Positions 21,694-33,600 of a stretch of 37,209 nt of DNA are shown here, in pieces (positions within the stretch are counted from its first letter, which is position 1; each line of letters begins with the position of its first letter). The stretch is from Amphimedon queenslandica (lineage: Eukaryota; Porifera; Demospongiae; Haplosclerida; Niphatidae). The DNA lies in the NCBI RefSeq assembly GCF_000090795.2, contig NW_003546711.1, positions 38,989-76,197 of the forward strand, given 5' to 3'. Under the pieces are notes generated by a model that saw nothing but the letters and a program-made list of their open reading frames with translations, was not told where the DNA came from and ran no database searches. Made by a program: the position numbers and the translations under genes.

Positions 21694-24600
21694 CTGTTGA
21701 AGCAAAGCAAAATCAAAATTTGATTGACTTACTTTTCTCTCTTTTTCTGCCTCATCCTTGCACACAAGCAGCATATCAATCCAATACTTAAAAACAGACA
21801 CAAAAGTAAACCAAACAGTCCTGCTAGAACAGACACAGCTATCATTCTACCATCAACTCCAGATACATCTCTAGTTGCACCAACTAGTTCACCAATATTA
21901 TCATCCAGTACTATTATAGTGGTAGCATTGGGACCATATCCTGCAGTATTCTCAGCCCTCACCTATAATATTAAAGCTCATATTGTATATAGAAAAAATT
22001 ACAATTACTGAAAAGTGATAAACCAATCCGTTTCTTAGACGAAACAACTGAAGGTGGTTCACGGGCACATTTATTTGTATTGGTCCAATAGCTGGTATCT
22101 GCATAAAAAGTTTATTTGTTGGATTCTAAACACTTTTTGCTTACATTAGAAGCTATTGTGTATCCAGAGTATATAACTTGATATTGAGATATGACACCAT
22201 CAGTGGTTTGAGGCATATCCCAGCTCAATATGACTTGATCACTGCCAATAACAGTTCCACTGAATGATACTGGTACACTTGGAACTACACAGCAAAATAA
22301 ATGATATAAATTAATATTACACAGATTTAGTAGCAACTAAATACCATTTTCATTTGTATTAAAGGCAAGTACAGAAGAATATGGTCCCAGTCCAACTGAT
22401 GTTCTAGCAGCTACCTTTATCATGATATGTTCATATGGATAATAACCTATTGTTACAAGTCTTATTATTTATAAAATCACATTTATAGATCTACCTTGTA
22501 AAAATATGCGGGTGTCCTGTGTTTCAAATGATCTTGTTTGAAGTAGATTGAATCTAGTCACTTGCACCATGTAACTAATTATTCTTCCATTCCTTTCTAT
22601 TAAATTTGGTGGCAACCAAGTGGCAGTGAATGATGTTTGTTGAACATTTGAAAGCACTAGGTTAAGTGGACGACCGCTAGGAGCTATATAAGCAATAGTT
22701 AACAACTATGCAATAAGTATATGTAATTATCCATACCTGCTTCAGGCATGCTTATGTTAAGTGGAGATGAAGATGGACCCCTCCCAGCAGCATTATCAAT
22801 AGATATTGTCAAAGAGTATTCAAAATCAGGCTCCAGATTACTAACTATCACTTCTTCTCTTGCAAATGGCTCCATTGCTAAGCTTGGATCAGGATTATTA
22901 GCACGAGGGGCTACAGTAATTTCAACATCTTTTGGCCTGAGTGATGTAATGTTAATCTCTGCATTTTCTCCTATTGATTTTATAGGTACCGCTTTAATTA
23001 TAAAATTTTCAATTATTCCTTTCCACTCATTTTTAGGAGGTAGTTTCCATGATAAAGTAAAAGAATCTGGAGATAATACATTGAATGATATATCTTCAAC
23101 AGAAGCAGTGGGAACTATCATGTGAAAAGGTATTAATAAATAAACACAGTATATAATTGATTCATTTACTTTCAGGTTGTGTTAAAACAACGGTGTTCAC
23201 TAGATTGGTATTAGACAATTGGAGTGAAATTACATATCCAACATATGGCTTCAAGTCATGAATACGTCCCTCATTGATAGTACCTTCATTGTTTGTGTAA
23301 TAGTTGAAACTGGGGAGGATGGAGTAATGAAGCTGATAGTCATCATTTGATAAATTTTCCCATGAACAATTAATGTCTGTAGAGCTGGCAGCGGAACACA
23401 TAAAATTTAAAAGAGTACCTAAACATAAAAAATTAAACAATTAGATCCATAAAAAATTAAACAATTAGATCCATTAAAAATTATACACATACCATAGGGC
23501 ACCTTTGTTGAGGGCTATAAATTTAGCGGCTGTATATTTTGCTGTATTAAATTTTGCAATTTTTATCCCAATTCCACACCCATAAACAATTAATTTGATT
23601 TAATTTTTTGATTTAATTAATTTTTTGCAAATAGCAACAAAATCGATTAAATCTGCGGAATATATAGCCCTTGAAAAAAGGCACCCTATGGTACAAAATA
23701 TTCAATTATTTTTGCCCATAGTATTCAACTTATGGCTTAAGGCTATGCATAGGGTATAGTCGATGCAAAAAATGCTTCTTAGTTTTGCTATAGGTTAAAA
23801 CAATTTGCATATGTGTACCTGATTTCTCCGTTGTTATGGCTATTGGCTCACTCTCTATTCCAGTCCCATTAGAAGTATTAGCATAAACTGTTATGTTGTA
23901 CGAAGATGCTGATAAAACTAATTCCAATAAATACATTGTATCCGTTATACCAGACACTGTTGCTACAGGACGAGGCACTGCCAGAGACACTGGAGTATCA
24001 AGTAACTGATATGTGATAGCATATGATGTTATGATGTTCAATGGATCAGATGGAGCCTCCCAGTCTATCAGTATTGATAGGTCTGTAGTATTGACACTCA
24101 ATGATTGAGGAGGCCCAACAGGAACTATTATAAACCAATATTTACTATCATAAAATCATCATTTTTACTTACATCCAGAATATGTATTGATGTAGTTAAC
24201 TGCTGCAGGGCCACAGCCAGCAGACGTCAAAATACACACCATACAAGTGTAATATGTGCCCTTTTCAAGATCAACAGAAACTCTTGTCATTGATACTGTC
24301 TTCGATATAAAGTGCCCATTTTCTCCAGTGCAATTGATTCTATACCCACTGATAATTCCGTCAACTGAGCCATCAGGAGGTGGCAGCCAGTGCAAAGTTA
24401 AATTGCTACCATTTAACTCATTGCATAAACCAGTAGGAGGATCAGTAGCAACTAAAAGGAATACTATAACAAATAATTTGGGCTACCATTAAATACCTTT
24501 TTCTTGGAGTGTAATAACCAGATTAGTTGAGAATGGTCCTATATCAATGGTAACTGCTGCTAAAGATACAGAGTAATTTTGATTAGGCATCAATCCAGTG

Positions 24601-27600
24601 ATAAGCATGTACTCTTCAGTTGAATTATAATCAATCACTAACAGACCATTACTGATTCTAATGATGTACATGTGAATTAATCCATTAGGCACAGCCGGAG
24701 GACTCCATGACACATTTATTGAGGTATAATTGACACTTTTCAGCATTATACTGGTTGGAGGGCTGCTTGGCGCTAAAAATTGTAATCAAAAAATTAGTAT
24801 AAATCATAGATAATAAAGTAAATGAATGATATTAAATATACTAAATAGAGTAAATTATATTAGATATGCTCTAATATCTATGTATAAATACATCATTTCG
24901 ACTAAATAATTCATAGGTAATTACCACTTTCTTGTGTCATAATAGTCAACATAGCAGCAGGCCCAGCAGCAACTGTAAATGCAGACACATAACATGTGTA
25001 TTTAGTGAAATACAGCAAATTATTGATAGTAAACTCAAACTCTGTAGTATTGAAATGAAATACAGTGCTGTTGGTCTGATCCAATAATGTTATCTGGTAA
25101 TATTTGATTATTCCATTAGGAGTGTTAGGAGGGAACCATTTCAAAATGAGGAAATTGGACCCATTGGTGGTGGCATCAAAGTTTTTCGGTGCATCACTTG
25201 GGACTGGAAAAAGCAATAATAGTAAGTGTATCATCAATGTAATATTTAACTTACTATCTTCGGCTGTTGTAACATTAATTGGTCTACTATATGGCCCAGT
25301 GCCAATAGTAAAAGCAGCTACCCTCACACTGTATGCAGTAAATGGGGTCAGCATGAGTATTGTAAGGTGAGAATTGGCTGTAGTAAGGGTTTGCTCTGAT
25401 CCAGTTGCAATATTAATAATGGAGACTTTATAATAACGAATGACACCATTAGTTGTATTTATATTTGGAGGTGACCATGAGATAGATATCATTGTTGAAT
25501 CAATCGCTATAGGCAAGACTGATAATGGTGCAGCTGTGGGAACTGTGTGCATTAAAAATAGAATTATTGTATTCATTTTGCATTTTATCTTACCATCTTC
25601 CTCTGTGTTAACAAAAACATATTCAGAGACTTGACCAATATAAGTTGTAGCAGCTGCCACATGACAACGATAAGTATTGTTTGGGCTGAGATCAGTAATA
25701 ATGACATATGTGATATTACTAGTTTCTTGCATTACAACAGTGCTGGTTGATTCATCAGTTATATTAATATAATATGCTGTAATATCACCATTAGGATTAG
25801 AAGGGGACTCCCAAGCTAACAGTATACTTGATGAACCGATGGCAGTAGCTTTCAAATGGCGAGGTTGACTGGGAGCTAATAATTGTAAAATAGATAATAA
25901 TAAATTTGGTAACAATGTAATTAGTAGTGTTTACCTGATTGACCAGTTTTTGTCAGTAGTGATTGAGTGAAAGGACCAGTTCCATTAGCATTTCTGGCAG
26001 CAACACTCAGACTGTACGTTGTATCTGGATTCAAGTCAACAATACTGAAGTCATTATTAGCAGTAGTAAACTGAGTTGTAACTAGCGTGTCTGTATTAGT
26101 AACATTAACAATATACTCATTGATATTTCCATTTCTGTCTTCCTCATCTGGAGGATTCCAACTAATGCTAAGACTAGTAGCTCCTGCTGATGCAAGACTT
26201 AGTGACTGAGGCCTTCCACTTGGCACTGTAAAAGGGAATGTGATAATTATACAACATAAAATGTCCTACCATCATCAGGCATGGTAATGCTAATAGGTTC
26301 ACTGAAAGGACCTCTACCATTAGTAAAGGCAGCAACAGAGATATTATAAGTATATGATGGTTGGAGATTTTCAATTGTAATGTTCCTCTCAGATGTCTTA
26401 TAAATATAAGTTTTTTCCCCGACAATGACTAAAATTTCATAATACATGATAATACCATTACGATTTGACAATGGGATTAAGCCCCACTGTACAAGAAGTG
26501 TCCTGGCATTAATAAAGATGAAAATAACATTGACAGGAGCACTTGAAGGTACTAGTTGTTAAAGAATATATAAATATTCAAAAGGTATTGACTAACCATC
26601 TTCTAGTGTTTTGATCTCAATGCTTAGTGAATATGGACCCATTCCAGCATTGTTTCTAACTGCTACTCTACACCAGTATGTAGTAAATGGCTGGAGTCCA
26701 GCAATGATTGCATAATTAGTATTGCTGGTGTAATTAAAAGAACTGTTTGCTGATGTAACTAGTATAACATATGTGATGTTAGGACCATTCAAGTAATCCA
26801 GCATAGGAGGAGTCCAAGATATCATGAAAGAGGTTGGAGATGATGAGTTTATGTTCAAATCAAAAGCTGGGTGAGTTGGTGCTGCATAAAGTATTAAATA
26901 CTAATAATTATAACAACTAGGAAGATTATGTACCTGTGAGATGTGTTGAAATGTACAGAGGATAGTCTGAAAATGGGCCCAGTTTATTTGTAAACACTGC
27001 TATCCTGATAGAATAATTAGTGTTTAAACTTAAATTGCTCAAAACAACTGGTATCTTGGTAGCAATAATTATAAAATATTCACCAGTAGCTATATCAGTC
27101 ACCATAACAGTATAGTTGTTGACCATGCGATCTTTTGTCATATTCCTTAATTGACAAGGTAAATCCCAACTTATTATTATACTTGATTCATTTGATGCTC
27201 CATTAAGATTTATTGCAGTAACTAATGAGATAGAATTATACACAATAAAGTAGTCCAATGAAAATTACTTTCGCAATTTGGTTCAGCTTCTGACCAATTT
27301 CCATTAGCTTGACATGTTCTTACTCCATTACCAACCAGTACATATCCTTCATATGTACAGCTATAAGTAGCTGTACTGTTAAAATTTGAGCTGCTCAATG
27401 AAACAGAAAGTCCTCCATATGCGTTTGACTCAACCATTAGCTCACTGCAGTTAACTGCAAGCATGTTTTAAGCAATTTTGAAGAAACTAGAATGAGCAGC
27501 TAACCTATTTTGCAAAATGGTGGATCTCCACTCCAATTTCCACTGCTTAAGCAGGTCCTGATGGAAACTCCAGTTAAACTGAAGCCTTTTTCACAGCTAT

Positions 27601-30600
27601 AAATAGCTGTACTATTGTATGATCTAGAGTTTGAGGAATAAGAAACAGAGAGTCCTCCAAATGCATTCGACTCAACTATTAGTTCACTGCAATTAACTAT
27701 AAAAATGTTTTAAGAATTATTATATAATAAGAATGAAATACATAGCTAACCAATCTGACAGTATGGTGGATCTCCACTCCAATTTCCACTGCTTAAGCAG
27801 GTCTTTTCAGCAACTCCAACTAGATTGAAGCCACTTTCACAACTATAGGTGGCTGTACTGTTGTAACTTGTGCTGTTGTAAGAAACAGAGAGCTCTTCAG
27901 AATCAACTATTAGCTCACTGCAGTTGACTAAAAAAATATTAATAGTAAAATTAAAGAAAGAGAGTGTATGCATGTATCTAACCTATTTCGCAAGATGGTG
28001 GATCTCCACTCCAGTTTCCACTGCTTAAGCAAGTCCTTTCAGCAACTCCAGCTAGATTGAAGCCACTTACACAACTATATGTGGCTGTACTGTTGTAACT
28101 TGTGCTGTTGTAAAAAACAGAGAGCTCTTCAGAATCAACAATTAGCTTACTGCAGTTGACTACAAGAATTAATGTTGAAAGTTAATTTATTTGAAGCCTA
28201 TAAATAGTTAACCTATTTTGCAAAATGGTGGATCTCCACTCCAATTTCCACTGCTTAAGCAAGTCCTGACGGAAACTCCAATTAAACTGTAGCCATCTTC
28301 ACAGCTGTAAGTAGCTGTACTATTGTAAGATCTAGAGTTTGAGGAAAAAGAAACAGAAAGTCCTCCAAATGCATTTGATTCAACCATTAGTTCACTGCAA
28401 TTAACTATAAAAATGTTTTAAAAACAATTATAAAAATGAAATACAATTAGCTAACCAATCTGACAGTATGGTGGGTCTCCACTCCAATTTCCACTGCTTA
28501 AGCAGGTCCTTTCAGCCACTCCAGCTAGATTGAAGCCACTTTCACAACTATAGGTGGCTGTACTGTTGTAACTTGTGCTGTTGTAAGAAACAGAGAGCTC
28601 TTCAGAGTCAACTATTAGCTCACTGCAGTGGACTACAAAATTAATGTTACAAGTAAATTTAATATATTTGAAGCCTGTAAGTAGCTAACCTATTTCGCAA
28701 GATGGTGGATCTCCACTCCAATTTCCACTGCTTAAGCAGGTCCTAATGAAAATTCCAGTTAAACTGTAGCCATCTTCACAGCTATAAGTAGCTGTACTAT
28801 TGTATGATCTAGAGTTTGATGAATAAGAAACAGAGAGTCCTCCAAATGCATTAGTCTCAACTATTAGTTCACTGCAATTAACTATAAAAATGTTTTAAGA
28901 ATTATTATACAATAAGAATGAAATACAAGTAGCTAACCAATCTGACAGTATGGTGGGTCTTCACTCCAATTTCCACTGCTTAAGCAGGTCCTTTCAGCCA
29001 CTCCAGCTAGATTGAAGCCACTTTCACAACTATAGGTGGCTGTACTGTTGTAACTTGTGCTGTTGTAAGAAACAGAGAGCTCTTCAGAATCAACTATTAG
29101 CTCACTGCAGTGGACTACAAAAATTAATTGTAAAGTTAAAGAAATACCATATAGCACTTTATTTTGGCGGCGCTTTATTTGGTCATTTTGCTGTAAAATT
29201 GCAATTGGCGGTTTTTAATTTGGTGATTTTTGTGTACAGGTGCATTACTGAGAATGCGCATTAATGATTGGCGGTTTTAATATTGGGGATTCTGCTTGCA
29301 AACTGCCATTTGCCAAAATAAAACTCTGCCAAATTAAAGCGCCATACTGTAGAGTGTATGTATCTAACCTATTTCACAAGATGGTGGATCTCCACTCCAA
29401 TTCCCACTGCTTAAGCAAGTCCTGATGGAAACTCCAGTTAAACTGTAGCCATCTTCACAGCTATATGTAGCTGTACTATTGTATGATCTAGAGTTTGATG
29501 AATAAGAAACAGAGAGTCTTCCAAATGCATTAGACTCAACTATTAGTTCACTGCAATTAACTATAAAAATGTTTTGAGAAGAATTATAAAAATGAAATAC
29601 AAGTAACTAACCAATCTGACAGTATGGTGGGTCTCGACTCCAATTTCCACTGCTTAAGCAGGTCCTTTCAGCAAATCCAACTAGATTGAAGCCACTTTCA
29701 CAACTATAGGTGGCTGTACTGTTGTAACTTGTGCTGTTGTAAGAAACAGAGAGCTCTTCAGAATCAACTATTAGCTCATTGCAGTTGACTACAAGAATTA
29801 ATGTTGAAAGTTATTTTATTTGAAGCCTATAAATAGTTAACCTATTTTGCAAAATGGTGGATCTCCACTCCAATTTCCACTGCTTAAGCAGGTCCTTTCA
29901 GCAACTCCAGCTAGATTGAAGCCACTTTCACAACTATAGGTGGCTGTACTGTTGTAACTTGTGCTGTTGTAAAAAACAGAGAGCTCTTCAGAATCAACTA
30001 TTAGCTCACTGCAGTTGACTACAAAAAATAATTGTAAAATTAAAGAATTAGAGTTTACGCATCTAACCTATTTCGCAAGACGGTGGATCTCCACTCCAGT
30101 TTCCACTGCTTAAGCAAGTCCTTTCAGCAACTCCAGCTAGATTGAAGCCACTTTCACAACTATAGGTGGCTGTACTGTTGTAACTTGTGCTGTTGTAAGA
30201 AACAGTGAGCTCCTCAGAGTCAACTATTAGCTCACTGCAGTGGACTACAAAATTAATGTTACAAGTAAATTTAATATATTTGAAGCCTGTAAGTAGCTAA
30301 CCTATTTCGCAAGATGGTGGATCTCCACTCCAATTTCCACTGCTTAAGCAGGTCCTAATGAAAGTTCCAGTTAAACTGTAGCCATCGTCACAGCTATAAG
30401 TAGCTGTACTATTGTATGATCTAGAGTTTGATGAATAAGAAACAGAGAGTCCTCCAAATGCATTAGTCTCAACTATTAGTTCACTGCAATTAACTATAAA
30501 AATGTTTTGAGAAGAATTATAAAAATGAAATACAAGTAACTAACCAATCTGACAGTATGGTGGGTCTCGACTCCAATTTCCACTGCTTAAGCAAGTCCTT

Positions 30601-33600
30601 TCAGCAACTCCAGCTAGATTGAAGCCGCTTTCACAACTATAGGTGGCTGTACTGTTGTAACTTGTGCTGTTGTAAGAAACAGAAAGCTCTTCAGAATCAA
30701 CTATTAGCTCACTGCAGTTGACTACAAGAATTGATGTTGAAAGTTATTTTATTTGAAGCCTATAAATAGTTAACCTATTTTGCAAAATGGTGGATCTCCA
30801 CTCCAATTTCCACTGCTTAAGCAAGTCCTTTCAGCAACTCCAGCTAGATTGAAGCCACTTTCACAACTATAGGTGGCTGTACTGTTGTAACTTGTGCTGT
30901 TGTAAAAAACAGAGAGCTCTTCAGAATCAACTATTAGCTCACTGCAGTTGACTACAAAAAATAATTGTAAAATTAAAGAAATAGAGTTTATGCATCTAAC
31001 CTATTTCGCAAGATGGTGGATCTCCACTCCAGTTTCCACTGCTTAAGCAAGTCCTTTCAGCAACTCCAGCTAGATTGAAGCCGCTTTCACAACTATAGGT
31101 GGCTGTACTGTTGTAACTTGTGCTGTTGTAAGAAACAGAAAGCTCTTCAGAATCAACTATTAGCTCACTGCAGTTGACTACAAAAAATAATTGTAAAATT
31201 AAAGAAATAGAGTTTATGCATCTAACCTATTTCGCAAGATGGTGGATCTCCACTCCAGTTTCCACTGCTTAAGCAAGTCCTTTCAGCAACTCCAGCTAGA
31301 TTGAAGCCGCTTTCACAACTATAGGTGGCTGTACTGTTGTAACTTGTGCTGTTGTAAGAAACAGAGAGCTCTTCAGAATCAACTATTAGCTCACTGCAGT
31401 TGACTACAAGAATTAATGTTGAAAGTTATTTTATTTGAAGCCTATAAATAGTTAACCTATTTTGCAAAATGGTGGATCTCCACTCCAGTTTCCACTGCTT
31501 AAGCAAGTCCTTTCAGCAACTCCAGCTAGATTGAAGCCGCTTTCACAACTATAGGTGGCTGTACTGTTGTAACTTGTGCTGTTGTAAGAAACAGAAAGCT
31601 CTTCAGAATCAACTATTAGCTCACTGCAGTTGACTACAAGAATTAATGTTGAAAGTTATTTTATTTGAAGCCTATAAATAGTTAACCTATTTTGCAAAAT
31701 GGTGGATCTCCACTCCAATTTCCACTGCTTAAGCAAGTCCTTTCAGCAACTCCAGCTAGATTGAAGCCACTTTCACAACTATAGGTGGCTGTACTGTTGT
31801 AACTTGTGCTGTTGTAAAAAACAGAGAGCTCTTCAGAATCAACTATTAGCTCACTGCAGTTGACTACAAAAAAATAATTGTAAAATTAAAAAATTAGAGT
31901 GTACGTATCTAACCTATTTCACAAGATGGTGGATCTCCACTCCAATTTCCACTGTTTAAGCAGGTCCTTTCAGCAACTCCAGCTAGATTGAAGCCACTTT
32001 CACAACTATAGGTGGCTGTACTGTTGTAACTTGTGCTGTTGTAAAAAACAGAGAGCTCTCCAGAATCAACTATTAGCTCACTGCAGTTGACTACAAAAAT
32101 AATTGTAAAATTAAAAAATTAGAGTGTACGTATCTAACCTATTTCACAAGATGGTGGATCTCCACTCCAATTTCCACTATTTAAGCAAGTCCTTTTAGTA
32201 GCTCCAACTAGATTGAAGCCACTTTCACAACTATATGTGGCTGTACTGTTGTAAGTTGTGCTGTTGTAAGAAACAGAGAGCTCTTCAGAATCAACTATTA
32301 GCTCACTGCAGTTGACTACAAAAATAATTGTAAAATTAAAAAATTAGAGTGTATGTATCTAACCTATTTCACAAGATGGTGGATCTCCACTCCAATTTCC
32401 ACTATTTAAGCAAGTCCTTTTAGTAGCTCCAACTAGATTGAAGCCACTTTCACAACTATATGTGGCTGTACTGTTGTAAGTTGTGCTGTTGTAAGAAACA
32501 GAGAGCTCTTCAGAATCAACTATTAGCTCACTGCAGTTGACTACAAAAATAATTGTAAAATTAAAAAATTAGAGTGTATGTATCTAACCTATTTCACAAG
32601 ATGGTGGATCTCCACTCCAATTTCCACTATTTAAGCAAGTCCTTTTAGTAGCTCCAACTAGATTGAAGCCACTTTCACAACTATATGTGGCTGTACTGTT
32701 GTAAGTTGTGCTGTTGTAAAAAACAGAGAGCTCTTCAGAATCAACTATTAGTTCACTGCAGTTAACTACAAGAATTATGTTAAAACAAATAATTATTGCA
32801 TGGAATGAATGATAAAACTATAAAACATGTAATTATTTTGGTGGCTACTAGGGTTGTTGTCAATTACCCACCATCATATAAATTTTTATTAAATGAATAT
32901 TACAATTTAAAATGATAGTATTAACCTTATTATTGTTACTATTATTACTTTCATAATAATAATAATAACAACAATAATGATAACTCTTTGGCGGTTTAAT
33001 GCCAGTATGCGGCTTAGCCACTTTGATGCCTTTTGACCCCAGGTGAATGGTCTTCAGTGACTAGTTTAGCTTGTTTAGTTGGTTCCTCCCCCCCTTTTAT
33101 GTCTTCAGTTAGTTTGTGCTATTGATTTTTTTCATTGATGTTTAGGGCTTTTCCCTCCCTCTCTTTGTCTCTGTCTCTCCCCTGTCTCTCTTTTATTGCT
33201 CTTATAATAATTATTATTATTGGTATAAAAGCACTTGCCGCAGGATATATGATCGGTTAAGATCCAAGATTATATTACAGCAAAGAACTACAGACAAACA
33301 AACAAAACGACAGAAAAAGTGTATAGAGCACAAGCTCCTTTTATACAAAAATCAAATGAAGTCATTACATAAGTATAATGATACTAAACATAGTAACAAT
33401 GATAATTTAACACAAAATCTTAATTAATAACACATTAAATCCTAACACTATTACTCAGCAGTCACTGTCTATCAGCTGGTGTCATACTTCCAAAATAATA
33501 ATAATAATAACTCAACCTAACCTGCTTTATTGTTCCTTTTTAAATAAATAACGATAAAAAATTAAAGTGCCTCAATGTGGGCATCTCGTCTGTGGTTTGT

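Noticed and set aside
22748..23125. Plus-strand open frame of 125 codons
   Set aside because: Antisense of an FN3 exon; the minus strand shows clear domain signatures and splice sites.
27269..32765. CRISPR-like appearance of regularly spaced repeats
   Set aside because: The regular 225-230 bp period is made by coding CCP exons plus short introns in a eukaryotic gene; repeats are far too long for CRISPR.
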